A stretch of DNA of 64,000 nucleotides from Sulfitobacter alexandrii (lineage in GTDB: Bacteria; Pseudomonadota; Alphaproteobacteria; Rhodobacterales; Rhodobacteraceae): contig NZ_CP018076.1 of the NCBI RefSeq assembly GCF_001886735.1, positions 2,728,001 through 2,792,000 on the forward strand. Direction: 5' to 3'. Positions 44,059 through 54,133 of the stretch are shown in pieces (positions within the stretch are counted from its first letter, which is position 1; each line of letters begins with the position of its first letter). A model generated the notes under the pieces. It searched no databases and was not told the DNA's origin. It saw only the letters and a list, made by a program, of their open reading frames with translations. Position numbers and translations under genes: made by a program.

Positions 44059-44172
44059 GGCGGCCTCCTGTCGAAAAGTTGCTTGCGCCGCGATGCAGAA
44101 TCGCCGGTTTGTCACATGGGAATATGACTGCCCGCGCAATATTGCAACCTCGCAGCGGCCCTTTTTGTAATT

Positions 44173-45567
44173 TTATGACCTTGCAGTCGCAGAAACGCCG
44201 AATGCAAGCGCAGCATCGCCCGGCACGAGGTGGGCGATCGAATTGGCATAGAAGCGCAGCACCGGCACCTCCTTGGGGTCCATGTGCCATTCGGCGCCCT
44301 GTTTCAGGACGATCCCCCGGTTGCCCAGACCTTCCAGTGCCTGCCGCAGTTCGGCTTCGAGTTCGCCGGCGTCCACCGCCCTGTTGCCCAGCGGCACCTG
44401 TTCCAGCATGTCGGTCGCCCGGTTCAGCAGCGCCGCCGTGTCCATCGGTCCGCCCTCCAGCAGCGCGGCGGCGATCAGCGGCACGCTCAGCACCGGCATG
44501 GCCCCGGCGATCCGCGCCATCAACTCGTCCGACAGTGCCTCAACCGTCGCCCCCGGCCCCGCGCCGCGCAGGGACAGTGGCGCGCCGAAGGCGACGGCAG
44601 CGGTGCCGAACCGTGTCTCCTGCCCTGTGATGCGCTGCCACAGCTTGCGCAGGATGAAGCCCAGCACGACGGTGATGCGCGCGCCGAAGCGGCGGTCGCC
44701 ACGCTGGTCGGCGGCGATCAGCACGCGGTCCTCCAGCACCCGGTCGTAATTTATGGCGACGGGCATGAGCACGACGTCGCGCTCGCCCTCGGGGTCGAAC
44801 CCCTCGATCACGTAGGACAGAAGCCCCAGCTTGGGGGGCTGCAGCGCGCCGGTCAGGCTCAGCCCGCCCTCGGGATACATGGCCTGGTTGACGCCGCCGG
44901 CTGTCGCCATCTGCACGTAGCGCGCAAGGATCTTGCGATAGAGCGCCCCGCGCGACCGGCGGCGGATGAAATACGCCCCCAGCGACTTGATCAGCCAGCT
45001 CAGTGGCCAGACCCGTGCCCATTCACCGACGGCATAGGCAAGCGCCGAATCCCGCGCGGCCAGATAGGTGACCAGCACGTAATCCATGTTCGACCGGTGG
45101 TTCATGATGAAAACCACCGTGGCATCCTTGGGGATCGCGTCGAAGGTGGCATCGTTGCTGTCGGCGGTCTTGATCCGGTAGACCCAGTTCGCCAGCAGCC
45201 GCGCCACCCGGATACCGAAGCTGAAATAGGCGAAGGCCGAGAAGCTGGGCACGATCTCGCGGGCGTATTCCTGCGCCTTCTGGAAGGCGACGTTCTCCGG
45301 CACGCCGTTCCTGCGGGCGTAGTTCACGATTTCCTCGGTCACGCCGGGATCGTAGATCAGCCGCTGGATCATGTCGTGGCGCCGCGCCAGCTTGAACGGT
45401 TCGATCGGGCGCTTCAGACGGGTATTCAGGCGCTTGACCGCGCGTTCCAGACGCAGGCGGAAGAACCAGCGTACCGACGGCAACAGCAGATGGCTCAATG
45501 CCGTGACCGCGGCAAAGAGCAATATCAGGACAAAGAGCCACAGTGGCAGTTCCACGATCTGCGTCAT
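44173..45567 (-). CDS. PlsB/PlsC-type glycerophosphate acyltransferase
   Basis: A 464-residue membrane-linked acyltransferase. One N-terminal helix (about 10-30), then motif I 'NHRSNMD' (H-x4-D), motif II-like 'AYFIRRRSRG', motif III 'YPEGGLSLTG' and motif IV 'VLMPVAINYDRV'. The motif order and length are closer to PlsB-type glycerol-3-phosphate acyltransferases than to short PlsC. It would start phospholipid synthesis, but the exact substrate is inferred. It lies between ccrA and ecm. Confidence 0.8.
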   Translation of the reverse strand: MTQIVELPLWLFVLILLFAAVTALSHLLLPSVRWFFRLRLERAVKRLNTRLKRPIEPFKLARRHDMIQRLIYDPGVTEEIVNYARRNGVPENVAFQKAQEYAREIVPSFSAFAYFSFGIRVARLLANWVYRIKTADSNDATFDAIPKDATVVFIMNHRSNMDYVLVTYLAARDSALAYAVGEWARVWPLSWLIKSLGAYFIRRRSRGALYRKILARYVQMATAGGVNQAMYPEGGLSLTGALQPPKLGLLSYVIEGFDPEGERDVVLMPVAINYDRVLEDRVLIAADQRGDRRFGARITVVLGFILRKLWQRITGQETRFGTAAVAFGAPLSLRGAGPGATVEALSDELMARIAGAMPVLSVPLIAAALLEGGPMDTAALLNRATDMLEQVPLGNRAVDAGELEAELRQALEGLGNRGIVLKQGAEWHMDPKEVPVLRFYANSIAHLVPGDAALAFGVSATARS

Positions 45568-45688
45568 GCGCGCACAGTCGCAGGGCGGCGGGGCAAGGAC
45601 AATAACTATATGAAACCGCAGGAGCCTTTGCGGGTTCGACCGCCGCGCGGGGCGCACGGCAAAAGCGGGGATGCCGCATTGCAGCGAA

Positions 45689-45716
45689 TTGACAGAGGTA
45701 TTAAATTTCCTCTAGA
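45689..45716 (+). promoter_or_regulatory. Possible ecm promoter
   Basis: TTGACA (45689-45694), the -35 consensus, is followed after 16 bases by TCTAGA (45711-45716), 47 bases ahead of the ecm ATG. The spacing is acceptable and the -10 is weak. Confidence 0.5.
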
Positions 45717-45763
45717 CACGAACCAACGCAAGAATATTTCCAGCTTGATTCAAGGATGGACAG

Positions 45764-47731
45764 ATGACCGAGACCCAGAAAGACCGCCCCTGGCTGATCC
45801 GGACCTATGCCGGTCACTCCACCGCTTCGGCGTCGAACGCGCTGTACCGCTCGAACCTCGAACGGGGTCAGACCGGCCTGTCCGTGGCCTTCGACCTGCC
45901 CACACAAACGGGTTACGACAGTGATCATGTCCTCGCGCGCGGCGAGGTCGGCAAGGTCGGTGTCCCGGTCAGCCACCTCGGCGACATGCGCGCGCTGTTC
46001 GACCAGATTCCGCTGGAACAGATGAACACCTCGATGACGATCAACGCGACCGCGCCGTGGCTTCTGGCGCTTTACATCGCGGTGGCCGAGGAACAGGGCG
46101 CGGACATCGCCAAGCTTCAGGGCACCGTCCAGAACGACCTCATCAAGGAATACCTCAGCCGTGGCACCTATATCTGCCCGCCTGCGCCGTCGCTCCGGAT
46201 GATCGCCGACGTGGCCGAGTACTGCTATACCAACGTGCCGAAATGGAACCCGATGAACGTGTGTTCCTATCACCTGCAGGAAGCCGGTGCCACGCCCGAG
46301 CAGGAGCTCGCCTTTGCCCTTGCAACCGCGACCGCCGTGCTGGACGCCCTGCGCCCGCGCGTCGCCGAAGAGGATTTCCCGAAGCTGGTGGGCCGGATCT
46401 CGTTCTTCGTCAACGCGGGCATCCGTTTCGTCACCGAAATGTGCAAGATGCGGGCTTTCGTCGATTTGTGGGACGAAATCTGCGCCGAGCGGTATGGCGT
46501 CGAAGATCCGAAATACCGGCGTTTCCGTTACGGTGTGCAGGTCAATTCGCTGGGCCTGACCGAGCAGCAGCCCGAAAACAACGTCTACCGTATCCTGATC
46601 GAAATGCTTGCGGTGACCCTGTCGAAAAAGGCCCGCGCCCGCGCGGTGCAATTGCCCGCATGGAACGAGGCATTGGGCCTGCCGCGCCCGTGGGACCAGC
46701 AATGGTCCATGCGGATGCAGCAGATCCTTGCCTACGAGACCGACCTGCTGGAATTCGACGATCTGTTCGACGGCAATCCCGCGGTCGATGCCAAGGTCGA
46801 AATGCTGAAAGAAGGCGCGCGCGCGGAATTGGCCAATCTCGATGAAATGGGCGGCGCCATTTCGGCGATCGAATACATGAAGGGCCGGCTGGTGGATTCC
46901 AATTCCGACCGCTTGGGCCGGATCGAGGCGGGCGAGACGGTGGTCGTCGGCGTGAACAAGTGGCAGAATGGCGAACCGTCGCCCCTGATGTCCGAGGACG
47001 GCGGCTTTCTCGTGGTGGACCCGGCGACCGAGGCCGACCAGATCGACCGGCTGAACGCATGGCGCGCGGACCGGGACGAGGACGCGGTCAGGAAGGCGCT
47101 CGCCGATCTGCGGCAGGCGGCCGCGGACGGGCAGAACGTCATGCCCGCCTCCATCGCGGCGGCGAAGGCCGGGGTGACCACCGGGGAGTGGGCCGAGCAG
47201 ATGCGCGCCGTCCACGGCGAATACCGGGGCCCCACCGGCGTGGGCAAGGGCCAGTCGAACCGCACCGAAGGGCTGGACGAGCTGCGCGCGGCGGTCGACG
47301 CGGTCAGCGACCGCCTTGGCCGGCGGCTGAAGTTCCTCGTCGGTAAGCCGGGCCTCGATGGCCATTCGAACGGGGCGGAGCAGATCGCGGTGCGCGCCCG
47401 CGACTGCGGCATGGACATCGCCTACGAGGGGATCCGGCTGACCCCCGCCGAGATCGTGGAGGCCGCGCGCAACGACGAGGCGCACGTGGTCGGCCTGTCG
47501 ATCCTGTCGGGGTCGCATATTCCGCTGGTCGAGGACCTGATGAACAGGATGCGGGACGCGGGGCTGGGACATATTCCGGTAATTGTCGGCGGAATCATCC
47601 CCGAGGAAGATTCGAAAAGGCTGAAAGCGATGGGCGTGGCGCGCGTCTATACGCCGAAGGATTTCGAACTGAATACCATCATGACTGATATCGTGACCCT
47701 GGTTGATCCCGCACCGGTTGCAGCCGAATAG
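45764..47731 (+). CDS. ecm: Ethylmalonyl-CoA mutase (B12-dependent)
   Basis: The 655-residue protein converts (2R)-ethylmalonyl-CoA to methylsuccinyl-CoA. It has the mutase TIM-barrel domain ('LPTQTGYDSDHVLARGEVGKVGVPV', typical of Ecm rather than methylmalonyl-CoA mutase) and a fused C-terminal B12 domain with D532-G-H-S-N-G537. The short single-chain form without a separate beta subunit fits Ecm. It starts at 45764. The ccrA gene is nearby, and together they encode two consecutive steps. Confidence 0.93.
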   Translation: MTETQKDRPWLIRTYAGHSTASASNALYRSNLERGQTGLSVAFDLPTQTGYDSDHVLARGEVGKVGVPVSHLGDMRALFDQIPLEQMNTSMTINATAPWLLALYIAVAEEQGADIAKLQGTVQNDLIKEYLSRGTYICPPAPSLRMIADVAEYCYTNVPKWNPMNVCSYHLQEAGATPEQELAFALATATAVLDALRPRVAEEDFPKLVGRISFFVNAGIRFVTEMCKMRAFVDLWDEICAERYGVEDPKYRRFRYGVQVNSLGLTEQQPENNVYRILIEMLAVTLSKKARARAVQLPAWNEALGLPRPWDQQWSMRMQQILAYETDLLEFDDLFDGNPAVDAKVEMLKEGARAELANLDEMGGAISAIEYMKGRLVDSNSDRLGRIEAGETVVVGVNKWQNGEPSPLMSEDGGFLVVDPATEADQIDRLNAWRADRDEDAVRKALADLRQAAADGQNVMPASIAAAKAGVTTGEWAEQMRAVHGEYRGPTGVGKGQSNRTEGLDELRAAVDAVSDRLGRRLKFLVGKPGLDGHSNGAEQIAVRARDCGMDIAYEGIRLTPAEIVEAARNDEAHVVGLSILSGSHIPLVEDLMNRMRDAGLGHIPVIVGGIIPEEDSKRLKAMGVARVYTPKDFELNTIMTDIVTLVDPAPVAAE

Positions 47732-47817
47732 CCTGACACAAATTGAGGCTGGAATCATATTGCGTTTTGGTTAAAGCCTTTGGGCACTAGACAGTCCAAA
47801 GGAAGGATACCATTCAA

Positions 47818-48150
47818 ATGGACCTCAAATCGAAAAGCACGAAAGAGTTGGAAAAGCTTCTTTCGGACGTGAAAAAGGCGCTGGCCGAGGCACAGGCCCG
47901 CGAACGGCGCGATGCCCGAAAGGCAGCCGAAAGGGCAGCGGCGGAATTCGGCTTTACGCTGGACGACCTGACCGGGGGCGGTGCCGACGGGCGCAAAGCC
48001 CGCAAATCGGGCGGGGCCCGGACCGTGTCGAGACCGAAATACGCCAATCCCGCCGATCCGTCGCAGACATGGACCGGCAAGGGCCGCCAGCCGAATTGGT
48101 ACCGCGCCGAAATCGAAAAAGGCACGTCTGCCGACAGCATGGAAATCTGA
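47818..48150 (+). CDS. H-NS family histone-like protein
   Basis: A 110-residue protein with an N-terminal coiled coil (1-45) and the H-NS C-terminal DNA-binding motif 'PKYANPADPSQTWTGKGRQPNWY'. It resembles HvrA/Spb of Rhodobacter, nucleoid proteins that silence or modulate AT-rich promoters. The ATG has AGGAAGG upstream. It stands alone with its own promoter region. Confidence 0.92.
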   Translation: MDLKSKSTKELEKLLSDVKKALAEAQARERRDARKAAERAAAEFGFTLDDLTGGGADGRKARKSGGARTVSRPKYANPADPSQTWTGKGRQPNWYRAEIEKGTSADSMEI

Positions 48151-48341
48151 GCCCGCCATTCCGCCCGGTGCGCATGGCCATTCGGATACCGCCGGCGGAT
48201 AATTCCAGCCATGCCTCCCCGGACCGGGCCGCTTTTTTGCGACGGGATCCTCCCCTGCGGTCTGTTCGGGGCGCCACGGTTGGCGCTTGCCCCTGCGGGC
48301 GGCAGGCGTACCATTGAACCGGCCCAAAAAAGGAGTTCCCG

Positions 48342-49046
48342 ATGACCATTCACATTGGCGCGCAACCCGGTGACATCGCGCAGACCGTTCTCATGCCCGG
48401 TGATCCCTATCGTGCGAAATGGGCCGCCGAGACCTTTCTGAAGGATGCCAGACTGGTCAACGAGGTGCGCGGGATGCTGGGCTTTACCGGTACGTGGCAA
48501 GGAAACCGGGTGACGATACAGGGGTCCGGCATGGGCATGCCCTCGCTGTCGATCTACGCCAACGAACTGATCCGCGATTACGACGCGCAGACCCTGATCC
48601 GCATCGGCTCCTGCGGGGGGATGCAGCCGCAGGTCGGCATCCGCGACGTGATCATCGCGATGACCGCCAGCACCGTCACGTCGCCTTCCTCGGGCATTTT
48701 CCGCGAATTGAATTTCGCCCCTGCCGCCGACTGGTCGCTGCTGCGGGCCGCCGTAGAGGCGGCGGAAAAGAAGGGCGCCAAGACCCATGTGGGCGGCATC
48801 TATTCCTCGGACGTGTTCTATGCCGAACGCCCCGATCTGGACAAACAGATGATGCGGCACGGCATCCTCGGCGTGGAGATGGAGGCGGCAGAGCTTTACA
48901 CGCTCGCCGCGCGTCATGGCCGCCGGGCGCTGGCGGTGCTGACGGTATCGGATCACCTGCAGACCGGAGAGGCCCTGCCGGCGGAAGACCGCGAGCGCAG
49001 TTTCGGTGACATGGTGGAAATCGCGCTGGAAGCGGCGTTCGCCTGA
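48342..49046 (+). CDS. deoD: Purine nucleoside phosphorylase (DeoD type)
   Basis: A 234-residue hexameric-type phosphorylase which cleaves purine nucleosides with phosphate. Motifs are '[27 protein letters not shown]', '[16 protein letters not shown]', 'IRIGSCGG' and '[10 protein letters not shown]', with the catalytic Asp in 'VSDH'. Length is normal. It could use nucleosides brought in by the BMP-type importer at 32.7-37.4 kb, though they are far apart. Confidence 0.95.
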   Translation: MTIHIGAQPGDIAQTVLMPGDPYRAKWAAETFLKDARLVNEVRGMLGFTGTWQGNRVTIQGSGMGMPSLSIYANELIRDYDAQTLIRIGSCGGMQPQVGIRDVIIAMTASTVTSPSSGIFRELNFAPAADWSLLRAAVEAAEKKGAKTHVGGIYSSDVFYAERPDLDKQMMRHGILGVEMEAAELYTLAARHGRRALAVLTVSDHLQTGEALPAEDRERSFGDMVEIALEAAFA

Positions 49047-49050
49047 CGCG

Positions 49051-49896
49051 TCAGGCCCCGTGGCTGCGGTCGTACCCGTTGGGCCGGGGCGGCCCCCACG
49101 CGTCGAGCGCGCCCGCCGCCGGGGCAAAGACCTCGACCAGCAGCGGATGACAGGCAGCCACGTCGGATGAATGTTCCGACGAACAATCGCCCCCCGGACA
49201 GGCGCTGAGCGCGCCCAAGAGGTCGATCTCGGCCACGAATTCGAGGTAGTCGCCCGGCCGCACCGGGCTGGCCTTCATGAAATACTGGCCGGTGTCGCGG
49301 GTGAACCCCGTACACATGAAGACGTTGAGCACGTCATGCACGTGCGGCTCCGCCTGCGCGACGGGCACATCGAGGTGCCGCGCCAGCGCGCGGGTCAGGT
49401 TGGAATGGCAGCAGTAGTGATATTGCCCGCCCGCGAGCAGGTTGTGGGTGTAGGGGTCGCAGCGTGTGCCGATCACGTCGTGGACCGAGCCGCCGAAGGC
49501 ATCCTTGCCATACCAGCCGAGGCTGTCGTGGGTGATCGTGGCCATCGGGCGCAGCCCCGGAAAGGAAGACCACATCCGCTGGCCCGTGGTGATATGGGAG
49601 CCGTGCAGCGCGCGGGTCTTGCCGCTGTAGAACCGTTCGGTGAGGTCGGCGGCGTGCCACAGGTTCAGGTCGCCCACCTGCGGCCCCTCGATGCTGGTGA
49701 TGCGGAAGAAATGCCCGGCAGGCACGCTGAAGGTCGCCGCGTCGCGCGGCGGGACCGTGACCTCGTCCACCTTCGTCAGGGTTTGCCGCGCCGCGGTGTA
49801 AAGCGCCATGTCGGGCTGCGGCAGGCTTTCGACGGGGTAGCAGATCACCGGCGCGACGGCGCGGCGGGCATCGGCATCGGGCGGGGCAAGGGACAT
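49051..49896 (-). CDS. DUF1989 / urea carboxylase-associated family protein
   Basis: A 281-residue protein with the DUF1989 pattern: 'TVPPRDAATFSVPAGHFFRITSIEGPQVGDLNLW', 'GTRCDPYTHNLLAGGQYHYCCHSNL' and 'VFMCTGF'. Conserved Cys and His residues suggest metal binding. Relatives sit with urea carboxylase genes, but none is here, so the role is open. The ATG at 49896 starts a Pro/Ala-rich segment before the domain. Confidence 0.8.
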   Translation of the reverse strand: MSLAPPDADARRAVAPVICYPVESLPQPDMALYTAARQTLTKVDEVTVPPRDAATFSVPAGHFFRITSIEGPQVGDLNLWHAADLTERFYSGKTRALHGSHITTGQRMWSSFPGLRPMATITHDSLGWYGKDAFGGSVHDVIGTRCDPYTHNLLAGGQYHYCCHSNLTRALARHLDVPVAQAEPHVHDVLNVFMCTGFTRDTGQYFMKASPVRPGDYLEFVAEIDLLGALSACPGGDCSSEHSSDVAACHPLLVEVFAPAAGALDAWGPPRPNGYDRSHGA

Positions 49897-50021
49897 GGCG
49901 TATCTCCGGATCGGTTCTGCCCGACCCTGACCCGGCGCGCGACCCGAGTAAAGGTCAGGTCCCTTGCATTGCGGCATCCCCGGCGCAATCATGGCGGTGA
50001 CGCATCCACGGGGGGAACGAC

Positions 50022-50462
50022 ATGCGGATCATCGGACCGTTGCTGGCGCTGCTGCTGGCCGCATCCGGCGCCGCCGCGCAGGACGGCTGGGGCAACCTTG
50101 ACGCGCTGCTGCTGAGCAGCCTGTCGAACACGGGCAGCATGGAGGCGTCCTATTGGCTGCCCGACAGCGCGGATCCTGCGCAGGCGCAGGTGGCCATCGG
50201 GGTGGCCTATGTCCATATTCCCGGTTCGGCGGGCAGCGTTTCCATCGGTTCCGGCATTTTCCGCAGGGGCGCTGCGGGGTGGCAGATGGCCGCCCCGGTC
50301 ACAGGTCTGTTCGGCCACGAACCACGTGCGCACCAGTTCCAGAACGGGCAGGTTCAACTGCTCACCACGATGCTTGGCCCCGGTGAGCCGCGGTGCTGCC
50401 CGACGCAGGAGGCGATGTGGCGGATCGACCTGACCACCGGTCAGGCCGAGCGGGTCTACTGA
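50022..50462 (+). CDS. Secreted protein, unknown
   Basis: A 146-residue protein with a clear signal peptide ('MRIIGPLLALLLAASGAAAQ') and a small beta-rich mature domain holding a Cys pair near the end ('RCCPTQEAMW'). No family is recognised. It is divergent from the DUF1989 gene and ends three bases before the convergent flavoprotein gene. Confidence 0.65.
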   Translation: MRIIGPLLALLLAASGAAAQDGWGNLDALLLSSLSNTGSMEASYWLPDSADPAQAQVAIGVAYVHIPGSAGSVSIGSGIFRRGAAGWQMAAPVTGLFGHEPRAHQFQNGQVQLLTTMLGPGEPRCCPTQEAMWRIDLTTGQAERVY

Positions 50463-50465
50463 CCC

Positions 50466-52118
50466 TCAGGCGGTCTGTCCCGCCATCCGGCCCGAATGCA
50501 GGCAACCGCCAAGGAAGGTGCCCTCGAGCGCGTTGTACCCGTGATAGCCGCCCCCGCCGAAACCGCAGACCTCGCCCGCCGCGAAAAGGCCCGGCAGCAC
50601 CGTCCCGTCCGGGCGCAGCACGCGGCCCTGCCGATCGGTGTGCAGGCCGCCCAGCGACTTGCGGGTGATGACGTTCAGCCGCACGGCGATCAACGGGCCG
50701 TTCTTCGGATCAAGAATCTCGTGCGGCTTGGCGGTGCGGATCAGCCTGTCGCCCCGATAGGCCCGCGCGCCCCGGATCGCGGTGATCTGCGCGTCCTTGG
50801 AAAACGGGTTGGTCAGTTGCAGGTCGCGCGCCCTGATCTGCGCGCGAATATGCTCCAACGCCAGCGGATGCTCCGGCGTCAGCCGGTTCATGCCCGCCAC
50901 GAGGGTTTCCAGATCGTCGGCCACCACGAAATCCGGGCCCTTCTGCTTGAACGCCTCCACCGCCGGGGTGGCACCCTTGCCCAGCCGCGCCTGCAACACC
51001 TCGCGCCAGCCGCCCTCGGTCAGGTCGGGGTTCTGTTCCGACCCCGACAGGGCGAATTCCTTTTCGATGATCTTTTGCGTCAGGATGAACCAGCTGTGCT
51101 CTCCGGCCTGCAGGATCCGCCGCAACGTCCCCAGCGTATCGAAGCCGGGCAGACAGGGCGCCTGCATCCGCGTTCCCTTGGCGTCGAACCACAGGGAGGA
51201 CGGGCCGGGCAGGATGCGGATGCCGTGGTTGGGCCAGATCGGGTTCCAGTTCTCGACGCCCTCGCAGTAGTGCCACATGCGGTCGGTGTTGATCGTTCCG
51301 GCACCGGCCTCTACCGCGATGCCCTGCATCTTGCCATCCACGTAGTCCGGCACGCCCGCCACCATCCGCGCGGGGGGCGCGCCCAGCCGGTCGCGGGGCC
51401 AGTTGGCGCGCACGAGATCGTGGTCGCCGCCGATCCCGCCGGTGGTCAGCACAACCGCCTCCGACGCATGTTCGAAGGCCCCGGTGACGTTGCGCGAGGT
51501 GCTTTGGCCCCGCGCGGCGGTGCTGTCCTCCAGCACGTCGCCGCGCACCCCGGTCACATGGCCATCGGTCGTCACCAGCTCCGTCACGCGGTGGCGGAAG
51601 GCCAGCCTGATCTTTCCCGCGGCGGCGTAGTCGGTCATCAGCCGGACGAAGGGTCTGACCACACCGGTCCCGGTGCCCCATGTGATATGAAACCGCGGGA
51701 CGGAATTGCCGTGCCCGCCCGCCAGTGCGCCGCCCCGTTCGGCCCAGCCCACGACGGGGAACCAGCGCATGCCCAGATCGTGACACCACTGGCGCATGCC
51801 CCCCGCCGCCCAGTCGATGAAATCCTCGGCGCAGGCGCGGGGATTCGCGTCTTCTTCGCGGTCGAATTGCGCGGACCCCATCCAGTCGCTCAGCGCCAGC
51901 TCGGCGCTGTCGCGGATGCCCAGCCTGCGCTGTTCGGGCGTGTCCACCATGAACAGACCGCCGAGCGACCAGAACGCCTGCCCGCCCAGCGACTGCGGCG
52001 CCTCCTGATCCAGCAGCAGCACCCGGCGCCCGCGCAGTACCGCCTCGTGCGTGGCGACCATGCCGGCCAGACCGGCCCCCACGATGATCACATCCGCCTT
52101 GAAATCATGTTCCGACAT
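50466..52118 (-). CDS. FAD-binding dehydrogenase (KstD/fumarate-reductase-like)
   Basis: The 550-residue flavoprotein has the dinucleotide loop 'VIIVGAGLAGMVATHEAVLRG', 'GGIGGDHDLVRANWP', and a C-terminal FAD region 'GLFAAGEVCGFGGGGYHGYNALEGTFLGGCLHSGRMAG'. The pattern fits the FAD-binding dehydrogenase subfamily near 3-ketosteroid delta-1-dehydrogenases and fumarate reductases. The substrate is unknown. It is cytoplasmic with no signal. The start is ATG 52118. Confidence 0.82.
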   Translation of the reverse strand: MSEHDFKADVIIVGAGLAGMVATHEAVLRGRRVLLLDQEAPQSLGGQAFWSLGGLFMVDTPEQRRLGIRDSAELALSDWMGSAQFDREEDANPRACAEDFIDWAAGGMRQWCHDLGMRWFPVVGWAERGGALAGGHGNSVPRFHITWGTGTGVVRPFVRLMTDYAAAGKIRLAFRHRVTELVTTDGHVTGVRGDVLEDSTAARGQSTSRNVTGAFEHASEAVVLTTGGIGGDHDLVRANWPRDRLGAPPARMVAGVPDYVDGKMQGIAVEAGAGTINTDRMWHYCEGVENWNPIWPNHGIRILPGPSSLWFDAKGTRMQAPCLPGFDTLGTLRRILQAGEHSWFILTQKIIEKEFALSGSEQNPDLTEGGWREVLQARLGKGATPAVEAFKQKGPDFVVADDLETLVAGMNRLTPEHPLALEHIRAQIRARDLQLTNPFSKDAQITAIRGARAYRGDRLIRTAKPHEILDPKNGPLIAVRLNVITRKSLGGLHTDRQGRVLRPDGTVLPGLFAAGEVCGFGGGGYHGYNALEGTFLGGCLHSGRMAGQTA

Positions 52119-52191
52119 GCGCTTTCCCCCTTCGGGGACGATCCTGCCCGTTCTCACCCCGTGCTGTCGAGGGAAACGCGGCGGCAAGCTG

Positions 52192-52407
52192 TCAGAGGCC
52201 CGGTTTCTCCAACCCGGCCAGGCACTTGTCTGGCTTGCCGTTCGCGCGATAGGCCTCTGCCCCGCAGGTCACGCAATGGTATCTCATCAACGCGCCCTTG
52301 GCCCCGGCACGGTCCTCGCGCCAGCGGCACTTGCGGGTGTCGGCATGGCGGTGGGCATAGATCGCGACGGCGATCACCGCGATGACAAAGAAGATCGGTG
52401 CAAGCAT
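52192..52407 (-). CDS. Small membrane protein with zinc-ribbon-like Cys pairs
   Basis: A 71-residue protein with one N-terminal membrane helix ('MLAPIFFVIAVIAVAIYA') and a basic cytoplasmic part containing 'C-V-T-C-G-A-E-A-Y' and a later Cys, so metal binding is possible. The start at 52407 is preferred over one 10 codons upstream because it begins the helix. It follows sdhB on the same strand. Confidence 0.65.
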   Translation of the reverse strand: MLAPIFFVIAVIAVAIYAHRHADTRKCRWREDRAGAKGALMRYHCVTCGAEAYRANGKPDKCLAGLEKPGL

Positions 52408-52476
52408 GTGGCTGATATAAGATGCGCGGCGGGTCATGCCACCCGCCGCGCGCCCGACACCTTCAGATGATGATGA

Positions 52477-53256
52477 TCAGACGGTCCGTTCGACCATCAG
52501 CTTCTTGATCTTGGCAATGGCCGCCGCCGGGTTCAGACCCTTGGGGCATGTCTTGGCGCAGTTCATGATCGTGTGGCAGCGGTACAGCTTGAAGGGGTCT
52601 TCAAGGTCGTCCAGACGCTCGCCCGTGGCCTCGTCCCGGCTGTCGATGATCCAGCGGTAGGCATGCAGCAGGGCTGCCGGCCCGAGGTAGCGGTCGCCGT
52701 TCCACCAGTAGCTGGGGCAGGACGTCGAACAGCAGGCGCACATGATGCATTCATAGAGGCCGTCCAGCTTCTCGCGGTCGTCGATGGACTGGCGCCATTC
52801 CTTGGCGGGGGCCGGGGTCTCCGTCTCCAGCCACGGCTGGATGCTGGCGTGCTGGGCGTAGAAGTGCGTCAGGTCCGGGATCAGGTCCTTGACCACCGGC
52901 ATGTGCGGCAGCGGATAGATCTTCACCACGCCCTTCACCTCGGCCACGCCGTAGGTACAGGCCAGCGTGTTGATCCCGTCGATGTTCATCGCGCAGGATC
53001 CGCAGATGCCCTCGCGGCAGGACCGGCGGAAGGTCAGGGTCGGGTCGATCTCGTTCTTGATCTTGATCAGCGCGTCCAGGATCATCGGGCCGCAGGTGTC
53101 GAGGTCGACGAAATAGGTGTCCAGCGCCGGGTTCTTGTCGTCGTCGGGGCTCCACCGGTAGATGTGGAACTCCTTGAGGTTGCTGGCCCCTTCGGGCTTG
53201 GGCCATGTCTTGCCGCTGGTCATGCGGGAATTCTTGGGGAGCGTCAGCTGAACCAT
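52477..53256 (-). CDS. sdhB: Succinate dehydrogenase iron-sulfur subunit
   Basis: The 259-residue protein has the three SdhB clusters: C80-x4-C85-x2-C88…C100 for 2Fe-2S, and the Cys sets beginning C170-x2-C173-x2-C176 and '[17 protein letters not shown]' for 4Fe-4S and 3Fe-4S. It links FAD in SdhA to quinone. It lies two genes beyond sdhA, so the sdh operon is interrupted. Confidence 0.97.
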   Translation of the reverse strand: MVQLTLPKNSRMTSGKTWPKPEGASNLKEFHIYRWSPDDDKNPALDTYFVDLDTCGPMILDALIKIKNEIDPTLTFRRSCREGICGSCAMNIDGINTLACTYGVAEVKGVVKIYPLPHMPVVKDLIPDLTHFYAQHASIQPWLETETPAPAKEWRQSIDDREKLDGLYECIMCACCSTSCPSYWWNGDRYLGPAALLHAYRWIIDSRDEATGERLDDLEDPFKLYRCHTIMNCAKTCPKGLNPAAAIAKIKKLMVERTV

Positions 53257-53314
53257 ATCGCATCTCCTGTTCTGGCGTCGCCGCCGGTTTCAATCGGGCC
53301 CCTGCGCGGGGCGT

Positions 53315-54130
53315 TCATGCCTGCCTGTCCTCGCGGACAAACAGCGTGTTCTGTTCGGCCTGCAGGGTGATCCGGTAGCCGCGGCCGGTCAGTTCCCCCA
53401 CAAGGTCGCGGTCCCAGTCGGCCGCGTGGTCGGTTTCGACGAGCATCACGTCGGGCAGCCAGCCCGCGGCGTCCAGCAGCGGCCCCAGCACGAGGGGCTC
53501 CGCCCCCTCGACGTCGATCTTGAGGACCGAAACGGCGTGCCCTTCGGCGTCGCCCACGAAATCGCGCAGCGGGCGCACCGGCACCAGGGTGCCCCCGTGG
53601 CGGGACCGCCGCTTGACCGGCATCAGCGAGGCCTGGCCGAAATTGTTGCCGTGAAAGTTCAACGTCGCCTCGCCGCGCTCCGCCCCCAGCGCACAGCCTT
53701 CGATCCGGACCACGTGGCCCAGCCCGTTCAACTGCACATTGTGGCCCAGCCGCCCGATCATCACCGGGTTCGGCTCGAACGCGATCACCCTGCTGCCTTG
53801 GCCCGCCGCCAGCGCCAGCGGCACGGCAAAGGCCCCGCAATTCGCCCCGATATCGAGGACGAAGGCATTCCGGCCCTCGACCACTTCGGTCAGGGCCATC
53901 AGCGACTTCATCTCGGGGGGCTGGCCATTCAACCAGATCATCCTGTCGGTGTAATTGTCGCGCGGATCGACATACATGCGGACGCCGGCGAACTGCACCT
54001 CCGCGGGCGGCAGGGCCGCCATCAGCTTTTGCCGCAGGGGCCGGTCCGCCGCACGGAATGCCGCGCGCATCGCCTCGACGGTCAGCGATTCCGCGACCGG
54101 CTCGAAGACAGGATGCGGCAGGGCGTTCAT
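53315..54130 (-). CDS. FkbM family methyltransferase
   Basis: A 271-residue protein with the SAM-binding loop 'VLDIGANCGAFAVPLALAAG', 'VIAFEPNPVMIGRLGHNV' and 'VSVLKIDVEGAEPLVLGPL', the FkbM signature. The acceptor is unknown; relatives methylate sugars or small molecules. It lies between sdhA and sdhB, just three bases after a small lipoprotein gene, an unusual guest in a core respiratory operon. Confidence 0.87.
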   Translation of the reverse strand: MNALPHPVFEPVAESLTVEAMRAAFRAADRPLRQKLMAALPPAEVQFAGVRMYVDPRDNYTDRMIWLNGQPPEMKSLMALTEVVEGRNAFVLDIGANCGAFAVPLALAAGQGSRVIAFEPNPVMIGRLGHNVQLNGLGHVVRIEGCALGAERGEATLNFHGNNFGQASLMPVKRRSRHGGTLVPVRPLRDFVGDAEGHAVSVLKIDVEGAEPLVLGPLLDAAGWLPDVMLVETDHAADWDRDLVGELTGRGYRITLQAEQNTLFVREDRQA

Positions 54131-54133
54131 GGC

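Noticed and set aside
45701..47758. Minus-strand 685-codon frame opposite ecm
   Set aside because: Antisense shadow of ethylmalonyl-CoA mutase.
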